Source: Nocardia anaemiae NBRC 100462 (lineage in GTDB: Bacteria; Actinomycetota; Actinomycetes; Mycobacteriales; Mycobacteriaceae). Taken from it: a stretch of 64,000 bases of DNA. The translations under genes were made by a program, and so were the position numbers. The stretch is from the NCBI RefSeq assembly GCF_001612725.1, contig NZ_BDAZ01000061.1, positions 34,539 to 98,538 on the forward strand, in the 5' to 3' direction. This document shows positions 1-9,442 of this stretch, piece after piece; positions within the stretch are counted from its first letter, which is position 1, and every line of letters begins with the position of its first letter. The notes under the pieces were generated by a model. It was given only the letters and a program-made list of their open reading frames with translations, was not told the DNA's origin and did no database searches.

Positions 1-825
1 AAGGCTCGCCTCGGCCGGTACGAGGAGATGGCTGCCGAGGCCGAGAAGCACAGGAAGTTGGACTTCGAGGAGATCCAGATCCCGGCGGGTCCGCGCCTGG
101 GCAGTGTGGTCGTCGAGGTCGCACATCTGGACAAGGGCTTCGGCGATCGTCAGCTCATCAAGGATCTGTCGTTCACCTTGCCGCGCAACGGCATTGTCGG
201 TGTCATCGGTCCGAACGGCGTCGGTAAGACCACGCTGTTCAAGACGATCGTCGGGCTCGAGTCGCCGGACAGCGGCGAGGTGAAGGTCGGCGAGACGGTC
301 AAGCTGAGCTACGTCGACCAGAACCGCGCGGGCATCGACCCGAAGAAGAATGTGTGGCAGGTGGTTTCCGAGGGGCTGGACTTCATCGAGGTCGGCAACC
401 AGGAGATGCCCTCGCGCGCCTACGTCAGCGCATTCGGCTTCAAGGGTCCGGATCAGCAGAAGCCCGCCGGGGTGCTCTCCGGTGGTGAGCGCAACCGCCT
501 GAACCTGGCGCTCACCCTCAAGCAGGGCGGCAATCTGATCCTGCTCGACGAGCCGACCAACGACCTCGACGTGGAAACGCTGAGCTCGCTGGAGAACGCG
601 CTCGAGCAGTTCCCGGGCTGCGCCGTGGTCATCTCGCACGACCGCTGGTTCCTCGACCGCACCTGCACCCACATCCTGGCGTGGGAAGGTGACAACGACA
701 ACGAGGCCAAGTGGTTCTGGTTCGAGGGCAACTTCGAGGCATACGAGGCCAACAAGATCGAGCGCCTCGGCCCGGAGGCGGCCCGCCCGCACCGGGTGAC
801 ACACCGCAAGCTCACCCGCGACTGA
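1..825 (+). CDS. ettA: Energy-dependent translational throttle EttA, C-terminal part (ABC-F ATPase)
   Basis: ABC-F proteins bind the ribosome and couple ATP hydrolysis to translation; they have no membrane part. The frame is open from base 1, so the gene starts outside the window and about 274 codons are present, roughly half of the usual 550-560 residue protein. What remains is the second nucleotide-binding domain: Walker A GPNGVGKTT near 208-237, signature LSGGERNRLNLAL near 475-515, Walker B LILLDEPTNDLD near 535-570, and the H-loop in VVISHDRWFLDRT. The C-terminal FEGNFEAYEANK stretch is typical of EttA rather than antibiotic-resistance ABC-F members. In Mycobacterium the orthologue Rv2477c also neighbours the large glutamate dehydrogenase gene. 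Confidence 0.93.
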   Translation, partial: KARLGRYEEMAAEAEKHRKLDFEEIQIPAGPRLGSVVVEVAHLDKGFGDRQLIKDLSFTLPRNGIVGVIGPNGVGKTTLFKTIVGLESPDSGEVKVGETVKLSYVDQNRAGIDPKKNVWQVVSEGLDFIEVGNQEMPSRAYVSAFGFKGPDQQKPAGVLSGGERNRLNLALTLKQGGNLILLDEPTNDLDVETLSSLENALEQFPGCAVVISHDRWFLDRTCTHILAWEGDNDNEAKWFWFEGNFEAYEANKIERLGPEAARPHRVTHRKLTRD

Positions 826-1438
826 GTCCGGCGTCCCGCGGGGCGGTTGCCGTGTGCGACTGTCCCGTCGGGTGAGCCGAACGGGGTCGCTCTCTCGGGC
901 CGCCCCACCATATTTCGGCGAAGGGGAAGCAGCGGATAGGGCCGGGTTGCATGCTCCTCGCGGAGGTAGCAGGCGCAGTCCGAGCTACCCATGATCCCTA
1001 CTGCCCGGACACCCTCCGGCACCGAGCCGCCGCACCGGGTTGCGGACCGCGGCCGAGGCGATGACATCTGTGCATGACGACGTCGTACGGTCGTTCTGCC
1101 GAAGGAATTGCGGCGAAGGCGCACCGCGCGGCGTCTTCATCGAAGGAAATACGGTCGACACACGCCCTTCCAAAGATCTGACTATGGTGGGTTACGTGCA
1201 TGCGCAGGCGCAGTCCGGGCATTGGGTCGCTACCACCGCGATTGCGTCTACCTGACGTCGCCGGTCCGATCGGGTGCTGTGCCGAGACCATCGACCTCGG
1301 CAATCAAGCGGCGAACGCTGCGGTTCGGTGAACACCCTGCATTTAGAAGGGATTTCACCCACGCGTCAGCATGGCACAGCTACTCTCGGACCGGCGTCAC
1401 TTTGTTGCGGAACCGAATCCGAGGGAGTTGGCGAAAAA
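826..1438 (+). other. Intergenic leader upstream of gdh
   Basis: About 610 bases separate ettA from the glutamate dehydrogenase start. Short open frames exist on both strands, but none has a convincing start, codon pattern or recognisable product. No clear terminator or -35/-10 pair stands out. The length would allow a long 5' untranslated leader or a lost small gene; I see nothing I can name. Confidence 0.35.
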
Positions 1439-4400
1439 ATGACGGTCTCGTCCGAATTGTCCAGCGCGGCGTGGGCCGCGAGTTTGCCGCAGTCGCTGCG
1501 CGGCGAACTCGCAACCCTCGAGGAGGCGTATTTCCGCCACGTCGACGCGGGCGATGTGGACTGCGCGATCACCGGGATCACCCAGATCTTCCGGCGGCAT
1601 ATGGAACTCGCGATGACTCGCCCGGTCGGGCGGGCGCTGGTGCGGGTCTACCACCCCGACGACGGCTCCGGGCTCGGCGCCGCGGTGCAGTTGGTCACCG
1701 ACGATATGTCGCTATTGGTGGAGTCGATCACCTCGTCGCTGAGCCGAATGGGCGTCAGCGTGAGCGAGGTAATCCACCCGATCTTCGAGGTGACGCGCGA
1801 TCCGGACGGACGGCTGACCAGCGCGGCACCGCACGAGGTCGACAGCAACGGCACCGACGGCATGCGCGAATCGTGGATGCACCTGCAACTGCACCCGTCG
1901 ACCAGTGCGGCCCTGCTGGACCGGATCGAGCAGTCCATGCCGGATGTGGTCGCGGATGTGCGTCAGGTGATCGGCGATACCGAGGCCATCAAGCAGGTGC
2001 AGAGCAAGCTGGCCGATGAGCTGGAGATGGCGGCGAAATCCGGGCATGCGCCGTTCTCCGATACCGATCTGATCGATACCGCGAATCTGTTGCGCTGGTT
2101 GGCCAGTGGCAATTTCACCGTGCTCGGCTATGCGCGTTATCAGCTCAGCGCCGATGAGGGCCAGACGCTCTCGAACCCGCTGCCCGGTACCTGCCTCGGC
2201 GTGCTGCGCCCTGATGTCGGCACCGACTTCCGGGTGCCGATCAACGCAGGCGACGGCCCGCTGCTCATGCTCACCCAGGGCCTGGTGCCCGCCACCGTGC
2301 ACCGCTCGGTATACCCGTACTTCGTCGGCGTCGCCGACTTCGACGAGTCCGGCACCATCGTCGGCGAGCACCTGTTCATCGGTGTCTTCACGGTTACCGC
2401 GGTGCACGAGAACGTCTTGGATATACCGGTGATCGAGCGTCGGGTGCGCTCGGTGATCGAGGAGAGCGGCTTCGATCTGGATTCGTTCTCCGGGCAGGCC
2501 ATGCTCGAGGTGATCCAGTCGTTCCCGCGCACCGAACTGTTCTCCTCCGATGCCGAGACCATGCGTCGCACCGCGACCGCGGTGCTGAATGTCGGTCTGC
2601 GCCGACAGGTTCGGCTGTTCCTGCGCTCGGACAGCTACGGCCGGTTCGTCGCGTGCCTGGTCTATCTGCCCCGGGATCGCTACACCACGCGGGTGCGGCT
2701 GGAGATGCAGGAAATCCTGGTGCGCGAACTGGGCGGTGTCTCCATCGACTACTCGGCGCGGGTCAGCGAAAGTGAGCTGGCCAGTGTGTATTTCACGGTG
2801 CGCATGCCGGAGTCCGAGCTCGGGGTGCCACGCGAGTCGATGGCCCAGGCCGATACCTCAGAGGCCAATCGGCTGCGCATCCAGAACCTGCTCGCCGAGG
2901 CGACGCACACCTGGGACGACCGCCTCAACGATGCGGTGAACACCTCGACCGTGCTGGATCCCGGCGTCGTACAGCGCTACGGCGATGCCTTCCCGGAGGC
3001 GTACAAACAGGATTTCGCCGCCGAGCGCGCACTGGCCGACGTGGTCCGGCTGGAGGGCCTCGCAGCGGGCTCCATCGACCAATACTTGTATCGCCGTGCT
3101 GATTCGGTGCCGGGTTCGTGGCGGTTCACCCTCTACATCGGCGGCAGCGGCATCTCGCTGAGCCAGGTGCTGCCGGTGCTGCAGAGCCTCGGTGTCGAGG
3201 TGGTCGACGAGCGGCCATATCAGATTCTGTTGGATCCGGTAGTCGGTGATGAGGGCGGGGAACGCTGGATCTACGACTTCGGCCTGCTGGCCCGCCCGGA
3301 GCTGCTGCGCAGCTCGCTGGACCGGGATCTGGACGCGGAACTGCTGGAGTCCTCGGCCAGAGCCGATGCGCTGGAATCGGAGGAGCGTGGGCTGCACGAT
3401 CGGTTCACCGAGGCCTTCGAAGCGGTCTGGTTCGGCCGTGCCGAAGCCGACGGGCTCAATGAACTCGTGCTGCGCGCCCGGCTGACCTGGCGCACGGTAT
3501 CGATCCTGCGGATGTACGCGAAGTACCTGCAGCAGGCCGACTTCCCGTACAGCCAGGCGAATATCACCAGGGTGCTGCTCGCCTACCCGGATATCGCGCG
3601 GCTGTTCGTCGATCTGTTCGCGGCGCGGTTCGATCCGGATACCGAATCGGCCGAGCATGCCGCGGAATTGGAGACCCGGGTGCGCGGCCGCATCGATGAG
3701 GTCGTCAGCTTGGATGCCGACCGGATTCTGCGTGCCATCCTGTCGCTGGTCAAGGCGACGCTGCGGACGAACTACTACGTGACCGATGCCAAGGGCAATC
3801 CGCGCGGATACATCTCGGTAAAGGTGGAACCGCGCGAAATCGCCGAATTGCCCAAGCCGAAGCCGCAATTCGAGATCTTCGTGTACTCGCCGCGGGTCGA
3901 AGGTGTGCATCTGCGCTTCGGTCCGGTGGCCCGAGGCGGGTTGCGCTGGTCGGACCGGCTGGAGGATTTCCGCACCGAGATCCTGGGCCTGGTGAAGGCG
4001 CAGGCGGTGAAGAACGCGGTCATCGTGCCGGTCGGTGCCAAGGGGGGATTCGTGGTGAAGCAGCCGCCCGCGGCCACCGGTGATCCGACCGCGGATCGGC
4101 AGGCGCTCGGCGCGGAGGGCGTCGAGTGCTATCGGACCTTCATTTCCGGCCTGCTCGATGTCACCGACAACGTCGACCGCGCGACCGGTGCGGTACTGCC
4201 GCCCGCGCGGGTGATCCGTCGCGACGGCGATGACACCTACCTGGTGGTCGCCGCCGATAAGGGCACCGCGACCTTCTCCGATATCGCCAATGATGTGGCC
4301 CAGCGCTACGGGTTCTGGCTCGGTGACGCATTCGCCTCGGGTGGTTCGGCGGGCTACGACCACAAGGCGATGGGTATTACCGCCAAGGGCGCGTGGGAGA

Positions 4401-6376
4401 GCGTGAAACGCCACTTCCAGGAAATGGATATCGACACCCAGACCACCGATTTCACCGTGGTCGGCGTCGGCGATATGAGTGGCGATGTGTTCGGCAACGG
4501 CATGCTGCTGTCCGAGCACATCCGACTGGTCGCGGCCTTCGACCACCGGCACATCTTCCTGGATCCGGAACCCGATTCGGCGACCTCGTTCCGGGAGCGG
4601 CAGCGGATGTTCGCACTGCCGCGCTCGTCCTGGGCCGATTACGACACCTCGCTGATCAGCACCGGCGGTGGCGTCTGGGATCGCACCGTGAAGTCGGTGC
4701 CGATCAGTCCGCAGGCCCGAAAGGCCTTGGGGCTGGCCGACGATGTGGTCGCGCTGTCGCCGCCGGAACTGGTGCGGGCGATCCTGCTCGCGCCGGTGCA
4801 GCTGCTGTGGAACGGCGGCATCGGCACCTACATCAAGGCGAGTACCGAGACCAATGCCGAGGTCGGCGACAAGTCCAATGACGCGGTGCGCGTCAATGGA
4901 AATCAGCTGCGGGTCAAGGTGATCGGTGAGGGCGGCAATCTGGGTGCGACCGCGCTCGGCCGAATCGAGTTCTGCCGCAACGGCGGCAAGATGAACACCG
5001 ACGCACTGGACAACTCGGCCGGTGTCGATTGCTCCGACCACGAGGTCAATATCAAGGTGCTGCTCGACGGCGTGGTCAGCGCGGGCGTGCTGCCCGAGGC
5101 CGAACGCAATCCGCTGCTCGCCTCGATGACCGATGAAGTCGCCCAGATGGTGTTGCAGGACAACGTCTCCCAGAACTTCCTGATGGGCATCTCCCGGGCC
5201 GAGGCACCCCGGATGCTGAATGTGCACCAGCGGCTCATCGAAGATCTGGAGGCGCGGCGCGGGGTGGATCGCGAGCTCGAGGCGCTGCCCTCGGACGTGG
5301 AGATCAAGCACAGGCTCGAGGAGGGCACCGGCCTCGCCTCGCCGGAATTGTCCAATCTCATGGCGCATGTGAAGCTTTCGCTCAAGGCCGATCTGCTCGA
5401 AACCGATCTGCCGGATATCGCCTACTTCGCCACCCGGCTGTCGGAGTACTTCCCGACGCCGTTGCGCGAGCGTTTCGGCACCGCCATCAAGCGGCACCGG
5501 CTGCGTCGAGAGATCACCACCACCATGGTGGTGAACGAGATGGTCGACTACGGCGGCATCTCCTACGCCCATCGGCTGAACGAGGAGATCGGCGCCAGTT
5601 CGACCGACGCGGTGCGCGCATTCGCGGCCGCCAGCGAGATCTTCGATCTGCACGAGATGTGGGCGCGGATCCGGGCCACCGATGTCGCGGTGTCGGTGCG
5701 CGACGAACTCGAGCTGGAGACCAAGCGGACACTGGACCGCGCCTCGCGCTGGTTGCTGAGCAACCGCCCGCAGCCGATCGCGGTCGGCGCGGAGATCAAT
5801 CGATACAGCCGGGGCGTGCGGGAACTGGCGCCGAAGGTGCCCGGCTGGCTGCGCGGCCATCACGTCTCGACGCTGACCGATCAGTCGGCCGAAGTGATCG
5901 CCCGTGGCGCGCCGACCGACCTCGCCACCGAGGTCTTCGGGCTGCTGAATCTGTTCCCGCTGCTCGATGTGTTGGATATCGCAGATATCACCGATCGCGA
6001 CGGTGACGAGGTCGGCTCGCTGTACTACGCGCTCAACGATCACCTCAAGATCGATTGGCTGTTGCAGGCGGTCAGCCACCTGGAACGCGGCGATCGCTGG
6101 CATGCGCTGGCCCGGCTCGCACTGCGCGACGATATGTACGGATCGCTGCGCTCGCTGACCCTCGACGTGCTCTCCGCGGGCGACCCCGAGGAGACAGCGG
6201 ACGAGAAGATTGCATACTGGGAGTCGAAAAACCAGTCCCGGCTCGGGCGCGCTCGGGCCGCGCTGTCGGAGTTGTTCGAGTCCGGAACCCACGATCTCGC
6301 CACGCTGTCGGTTGCGGCGCGGCAAGTGCGAAGCATGGTGAGCGGGGTGGGCGCTCAATCGGAGGTACCGCGTTGA
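1439..6376 (+). CDS. gdh: NAD-specific glutamate dehydrogenase, large (about 180 kDa) type
   Basis: Oxidatively deaminates L-glutamate to 2-oxoglutarate with NAD+, linking amino-acid catabolism to the TCA cycle in the cytosol. From ATG 1439 the product is 1645 residues, close to mycobacterial Rv2476c (about 1620). I chose this ATG because GAGGGAG lies about 10 bases upstream; the frame stays open further 5' but lacks similar support. The N-terminal half carries the ACT-like regulatory region of this family. The catalytic half shows VPVGAKGGFVVK with the substrate lysine, ADKGTATFSDIAN, GGSAGYDHKAMGITAKGAWE and the nucleotide-binding segment NGGIGTYIKAS. The stop overlaps the start of the downstream thioesterase (TTGA), indicating co-transcription and probably coupled translation. 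Confidence 0.95.
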   Translation: MTVSSELSSAAWAASLPQSLRGELATLEEAYFRHVDAGDVDCAITGITQIFRRHMELAMTRPVGRALVRVYHPDDGSGLGAAVQLVTDDMSLLVESITSSLSRMGVSVSEVIHPIFEVTRDPDGRLTSAAPHEVDSNGTDGMRESWMHLQLHPSTSAALLDRIEQSMPDVVADVRQVIGDTEAIKQVQSKLADELEMAAKSGHAPFSDTDLIDTANLLRWLASGNFTVLGYARYQLSADEGQTLSNPLPGTCLGVLRPDVGTDFRVPINAGDGPLLMLTQGLVPATVHRSVYPYFVGVADFDESGTIVGEHLFIGVFTVTAVHENVLDIPVIERRVRSVIEESGFDLDSFSGQAMLEVIQSFPRTELFSSDAETMRRTATAVLNVGLRRQVRLFLRSDSYGRFVACLVYLPRDRYTTRVRLEMQEILVRELGGVSIDYSARVSESELASVYFTVRMPESELGVPRESMAQADTSEANRLRIQNLLAEATHTWDDRLNDAVNTSTVLDPGVVQRYGDAFPEAYKQDFAAERALADVVRLEGLAAGSIDQYLYRRADSVPGSWRFTLYIGGSGISLSQVLPVLQSLGVEVVDERPYQILLDPVVGDEGGERWIYDFGLLARPELLRSSLDRDLDAELLESSARADALESEERGLHDRFTEAFEAVWFGRAEADGLNELVLRARLTWRTVSILRMYAKYLQQADFPYSQANITRVLLAYPDIARLFVDLFAARFDPDTESAEHAAELETRVRGRIDEVVSLDADRILRAILSLVKATLRTNYYVTDAKGNPRGYISVKVEPREIAELPKPKPQFEIFVYSPRVEGVHLRFGPVARGGLRWSDRLEDFRTEILGLVKAQAVKNAVIVPVGAKGGFVVKQPPAATGDPTADRQALGAEGVECYRTFISGLLDVTDNVDRATGAVLPPARVIRRDGDDTYLVVAADKGTATFSDIANDVAQRYGFWLGDAFASGGSAGYDHKAMGITAKGAWESVKRHFQEMDIDTQTTDFTVVGVGDMSGDVFGNGMLLSEHIRLVAAFDHRHIFLDPEPDSATSFRERQRMFALPRSSWADYDTSLISTGGGVWDRTVKSVPISPQARKALGLADDVVALSPPELVRAILLAPVQLLWNGGIGTYIKASTETNAEVGDKSNDAVRVNGNQLRVKVIGEGGNLGATALGRIEFCRNGGKMNTDALDNSAGVDCSDHEVNIKVLLDGVVSAGVLPEAERNPLLASMTDEVAQMVLQDNVSQNFLMGISRAEAPRMLNVHQRLIEDLEARRGVDRELEALPSDVEIKHRLEEGTGLASPELSNLMAHVKLSLKADLLETDLPDIAYFATRLSEYFPTPLRERFGTAIKRHRLRREITTTMVVNEMVDYGGISYAHRLNEEIGASSTDAVRAFAAASEIFDLHEMWARIRATDVAVSVRDELELETKRTLDRASRWLLSNRPQPIAVGAEINRYSRGVRELAPKVPGWLRGHHVSTLTDQSAEVIARGAPTDLATEVFGLLNLFPLLDVLDIADITDRDGDEVGSLYYALNDHLKIDWLLQAVSHLERGDRWHALARLALRDDMYGSLRSLTLDVLSAGDPEETADEKIAYWESKNQSRLGRARAALSELFESGTHDLATLSVAARQVRSMVSGVGAQSEVPR

Positions 6377-6840
6377 CCAGTTCGCTGAACGGTAATGGCA
6401 GAGCGCTTGGTGGCAGTCTGCTGCTGCCCAAGCGCTTCCACGCCAAGGTAGACGTCAGGTGGTCGGACATGGACGTGTTCCAGCACGTCAACCATGCCCG
6501 CATGGTGACGCTGCTGGAGGAGGCGCGGATTCCGTGGCTGTTCGAGGACGGACGCCCGACCGCGCCATTGCGCGAGGGCTGTGTGCTGGCGGACCTGCGG
6601 GTCCGCTACCGCGGCCAGCTGCGTCACGAGGACACGCCGCTCGATATCGCCATGTGGATCGAGCAGCTGCGCGCGGTCGACTTCACCATCGGTTACGAGG
6701 TCCGCGCCAATGGCGCGGACCCGGACTCGCCGCCCGCGGTGGTCGCCTCGACTCAGATCGCGGCCTTCGATATGCGCTCGCAGCGGCTGCGTCGGCTCAC
6801 CGACTCCGAACGTGATTACCTCGCCGAGTGGAGAGAGTGA
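6373..6840 (+). CDS. Acyl-CoA thioesterase, hotdog fold (4HBT type)
   Basis: A 155-residue single-hotdog protein expected to hydrolyse an acyl-CoA thioester; the substrate cannot be read from sequence. The helix-start motif WSDMDVFQHVNHARMVTLLEEAR is the 4-hydroxybenzoyl-CoA-thioesterase signature, with the catalytic Asp/His region in D-V-F-Q-H-V-N. I place the start at TTG 6373 because GGAGG (6361-6365) lies seven bases before it and it overlaps the gdh stop as TTGA. Mycobacterial Rv2475c, also directly after gdh, is the probable orthologue. The conserved coupling with gdh suggests shared expression, though a metabolic link is only inference. Confidence 0.9.
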   Translation: MTSSLNGNGRALGGSLLLPKRFHAKVDVRWSDMDVFQHVNHARMVTLLEEARIPWLFEDGRPTAPLREGCVLADLRVRYRGQLRHEDTPLDIAMWIEQLRAVDFTIGYEVRANGADPDSPPAVVASTQIAAFDMRSQRLRRLTDSERDYLAEWRE

Positions 6841-6970
6841 CAGCGGGGCGAATCGACTCGCCGAGTTGTGGTGGCCGATCGGGCGGGCGTGTCGGGCTCG
6901 ATCGGTGGCCGTGGTGGAATGGTCGTGTGGTGGCTGAATCCGGTTGCGGCGCAAAGATGGTGGCGCGTTG

Positions 6971-7636
6971 ATGTCGGGGCAGCGGGTGCTCGATGTTTCC
7001 GATCCCGCCGAGCGGGAGAATCTCGCGACGTTTCTGACTCGGGCGGTGCGCTTGGACCCCGCGGCGGTGGTGCGTATGCGCCGTCGCGGGGAGCGCTATG
7101 TATCCGCTTGGGTGGCAACGGGTTTCGAGGCGCTCGCGGTGCGCACCGTGGTCGCCGAACTCGGCGTCGACGATGTCACCGTCGGTGCCGATCTGGTGCT
7201 GGCCGGGTTGCCCTCCGGTAGTCCGATCGATCTCGGCTACTCGATGGATTCGGCATGGCGCGGTGCGCTGCCGCCGGATGTCGGTTTCGAACATGTCGAC
7301 GATGTGCCCGCGCGCACCCTGGTCGAACTCGCCGAACAGGGCGCGGCACTGGCCAAGGAGCACGGCAGCAATCACGGCCCGCCCGCCTCGCTGCTGGACC
7401 AGACGGTGCTCACGGTGTCCGCGGCGCAGGTTCAGGTGCAGGTCCCGATGCGGGTCGTATTCGCCCTCACCGCAATGGATTTCATTCCGCACTCCGGCGA
7501 TAAGGCCGATCCGCGCCGCATCCCGGCCACCGAGATCGTCCGGGTCCGCGCCACCAAGACCTGGCTGCGAATCGATGCCCGGTACGGATCCGTCGCTCGC
7601 CGTCAAGGTGGCGGCATCCCGCTCACTCCCAGCTAG
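6971..7636 (+). CDS. Conserved actinobacterial protein of unknown function (Rv2474c-like)
   Basis: A soluble protein of 221 residues from ATG 6971; a TTG 27 bases upstream is the alternative. Its size and position after the gdh-thioesterase pair match the uncharacterised mycobacterial protein Rv2474c (217 residues). I see no catalytic motif, signal peptide or membrane segment. The first third is rich in arginine and valine, with ERENLATFLTRAVRLD and VVRMRRRGERYVSAWVATGFE. The middle holds several short acidic/aliphatic repeats (VAELGVDDVTVGADLVLAGL). A 130-base gap separates it from the thioesterase gene, so it may have its own promoter. No function is assigned. Confidence 0.75.
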   Translation: MSGQRVLDVSDPAERENLATFLTRAVRLDPAAVVRMRRRGERYVSAWVATGFEALAVRTVVAELGVDDVTVGADLVLAGLPSGSPIDLGYSMDSAWRGALPPDVGFEHVDDVPARTLVELAEQGAALAKEHGSNHGPPASLLDQTVLTVSAAQVQVQVPMRVVFALTAMDFIPHSGDKADPRRIPATEIVRVRATKTWLRIDARYGSVARRQGGGIPLTPS

Positions 7637-7725
7637 TGCCGTGCCCAGATAGCTTCTGCCGTATTGCTGTGTGGGGCCTGGGTTCCGTCGAACGTAGTCG
7701 AATGGTCTCGACGGTGGCGTGGGAG

Positions 7726-8046
7726 TCAGGTCACGCCGAGCAGACGCAGGACGGCTGTGGTGGCTGCGGCGGCGAGGATCACCACGAGCATGGGCTGGTT
7801 GCGCCAGGCCAGCAGTCCGCCGACGAGAACGCCTGCGGGGAGGGCGAATCCGATATTGCCGGAGCCGGTGGGCAGGGTCGTGATGGCGACCATGGCGGCT
7901 AGTAGGACCACCGCGCCGATTTCCAGGAGCTTGGTCGCCCGCTCCGGGAAGCGAATGCGGTTGCGCAGGGCGGGGCCCGACGAACGGAAGGCGTACGTTC
8001 CCGCGGAGAGTGCCGACATGGCCACCAGCAGGATCGGGGTATTCAC
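7726..8046 (-). CDS. azlD: AzlD family branched-chain amino acid exporter, small subunit
   Basis: A 106-residue membrane protein with about four hydrophobic segments (ILLVAMSALSAGTYA, LLEIGAVVLLAAMVAITTL, IGFALPAGVLVGGLLAW, MLVVILAAAATTAVLRLLGV). This is the usual size and topology of AzlD, which pairs with AzlC to export branched-chain amino acids or analogues. I chose GTG 8046 because it follows GAGAGGGG and gives the family length; the frame is open upstream through azlC but that part is not AzlD-like. It lies 49 bases downstream of azlC on the same strand, so the two form an operon. Confidence 0.82.
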   Translation of the reverse strand: MNTPILLVAMSALSAGTYAFRSSGPALRNRIRFPERATKLLEIGAVVLLAAMVAITTLPTGSGNIGFALPAGVLVGGLLAWRNQPMLVVILAAAATTAVLRLLGVT

Positions 8047-8095
8047 ACCTGCGCCCCTCTCGGTTCTTTCCGGACTGTTTTCGTGTTTCGCCCGA

Positions 8096-8803
8096 TCATG
8101 CGGTTTGCGTTCCGGAGGAGCCCGGCTCCTCGTCGTGCTGTTCGGTCGACATCGCGAACAAGAGCCCGGAAAGGGCAACCAGCACAGGCATTCCCGCGGG
8201 TAGAAACGGTGCGCTCGCCACGGCGGCGACGGCCCCGATGAGTGCGGCGCGCAATGTGCCGCGTGCCCGGAGTGCGGGCATGATCAGCGCCAACAGCACC
8301 GCCGGGAATACCGCGTCCAGCCCGATCGCACCGGTATCGGGCACCACCGTGCCGATCAGCGCGCCGATCGCCGCACCACCCGGCCAGGCGACGAGCACAC
8401 CCAACCCGCTCACCCAATACGCGGCCCGCCGACGGGCCACGTCGGGTTGGGCCAGCGCCAGCGCGACGGATTCGTCGTTCATCACGTGCACGCCGATGCG
8501 CCGCCGCCATCCGGTGCCGACCACATCGGGCACCGACAGCCCATACGGCAGATGCCGGGCATTGACCAGCAGTCCGGCCAGTACCGCGGCGATCGGGCTA
8601 CCACCGGCGGCCATGATCCCGATGAACAGGAACTCCGCACCGCCCGCGAGCACCACGATGCCGAGCACAATCGGTACCCAGAGCGGAAATCCGGAGGTGA
8701 CCGCGGTCGCGCCGTAGGAAACACCGATCAGCCCGACCGCGAGCAGTACCGCCGCGATCCCGGCGAGTGTGTCCCGATCGAGTGTTCGCCATATCGAACG
8801 CAT
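8096..8803 (-). CDS. azlC: AzlC family branched-chain amino acid exporter, large subunit
   Basis: A polytopic membrane protein of 235 residues with the AzlC hallmarks: GISYGA-like segment VGLIGVSYGATAVTSGFPLW, the FLFIGIMAAGGSPIAAVLAGLLVNARHLPYG block, and alternating hydrophobic helices to the end. With AzlD it forms the AzlCD exporter. I prefer ATG 8803 (MRSIWRTLDRD) because the promoter reading leftward, TTGACG-17-CACTAT, would begin the transcript at that ATG, giving a leaderless mRNA. ATG 8821, six codons upstream, is the alternative. The divergent XRE/cupin regulator starting at 8879 probably controls this operon, as is common for azlC loci. Confidence 0.88.
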   Translation of the reverse strand: MRSIWRTLDRDTLAGIAAVLLAVGLIGVSYGATAVTSGFPLWVPIVLGIVVLAGGAEFLFIGIMAAGGSPIAAVLAGLLVNARHLPYGLSVPDVVGTGWRRRIGVHVMNDESVALALAQPDVARRRAAYWVSGLGVLVAWPGGAAIGALIGTVVPDTGAIGLDAVFPAVLLALIMPALRARGTLRAALIGAVAAVASAPFLPAGMPVLVALSGLLFAMSTEQHDEEPGSSGTQTA

Positions 8804-8839
8804 GTAGCTTATAGTGAACATGGCGGGACGATTCGTCAA
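8784..8839 (-). promoter_or_regulatory. azlC promoter with overlapping divergent promoter and candidate operator
   Basis: On the minus strand TTGACG (8839-8834) and CACTAT (8816-8811) are separated by 17 bases, and the expected start falls on the azlC ATG at 8803. On the plus strand TATAGT (8810-8815) would serve the regulator gene, with only a weak -35 (TTCGCC, 19-base spacing). The inverted repeat GTTCG-N6-CGAAC occupies 8784-8799, over the first azlC codons and the weak plus-strand -35. It is a plausible site for the adjacent XRE protein. All three assignments are by inspection. Confidence 0.5.
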
Positions 8840-8878
8840 TATGGTTCTCTGTTGAGCAGCTACTCGACGGGAGCGGAA

Positions 8879-9439
8879 ATGGAGCAGAGTTCGACGACGC
8901 CACAGGCGGTGATCGCCGCTGCCCTGCGCCGCGAGCGCACCCGCGCCGGGCTATCGCTGACCGAGGTCGCCAACCGGGCGGGCGTAGCGAAATCCACACT
9001 GTCCCAACTGGAATCGGGTACGGGCAATCCGAGCCTGGAGACTTTATGGGCGCTGTGCGTCGCCCTGGATATGCCCTTCTCGCGGCTGCTCGATCCGCCG
9101 CGTCCCACCGTTCACGTGATCCGCGCGGGGGAGGGCCCGGTGGTGGCCGCCGCTGAGTCCGAGTACCGCGCAACACTGCTGGCGGCCGGTCCGGCCAACT
9201 CCCGCCGCGACCTCTTCCGCATCACCTCCGAGCCGGGTCATGCGCGCAAATCGGAGCCGCATATCCCAGGTGTGGTCGAGCACGTGCTCCTCGCCAGTGG
9301 TCGTGCGCTCGTCGGCCCGATCGACGCACCGGTCGAGCTGGTGCCCGGCGACTACATCGCCTACCCGGGCGACGCACCGCACGTCTTCGAGGCCCTCGAA
9401 CCGGACACCTGGGCGACGCTGGTCGTCGAATACACGTGA
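8879..9439 (+). CDS. XRE family transcriptional regulator with C-terminal cupin domain
   Basis: A 186-residue regulator. Residues about 10-65 form a helix-turn-helix of the XRE type (RRERTRAGLSLTEVANRAGVAKSTLSQLESG). Residues about 100-185 form a cupin sensor domain, ending PGDYIAYPGDAPHVFEA, which normally binds a small ligand and sometimes a metal. GGGAG precedes ATG 8879 at good spacing. Divergence from azlCD by about 75 bases and the operator-like repeat between them argue that it controls amino-acid export and perhaps itself. Its stop lies only three bases from the stop of the convergent HNH gene. Confidence 0.88.
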   Translation: MEQSSTTPQAVIAAALRRERTRAGLSLTEVANRAGVAKSTLSQLESGTGNPSLETLWALCVALDMPFSRLLDPPRPTVHVIRAGEGPVVAAAESEYRATLLAAGPANSRRDLFRITSEPGHARKSEPHIPGVVEHVLLASGRALVGPIDAPVELVPGDYIAYPGDAPHVFEALEPDTWATLVVEYT

Positions 9440-9442
9440 AGG

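Noticed and set aside
1040..1255. A 71-codon plus-strand ORF upstream of gdh
   Set aside because: No ribosome site, no known family and weak codon preference; kept only as part of the leader description.
2858..6358. A 1166-codon open frame on the minus strand opposite gdh
   Set aside because: It is the antisense shadow of a high-GC gene; composition is His/Arg/Gln-rich and no family is recognisable, while the plus strand encodes a complete glutamate dehydrogenase.
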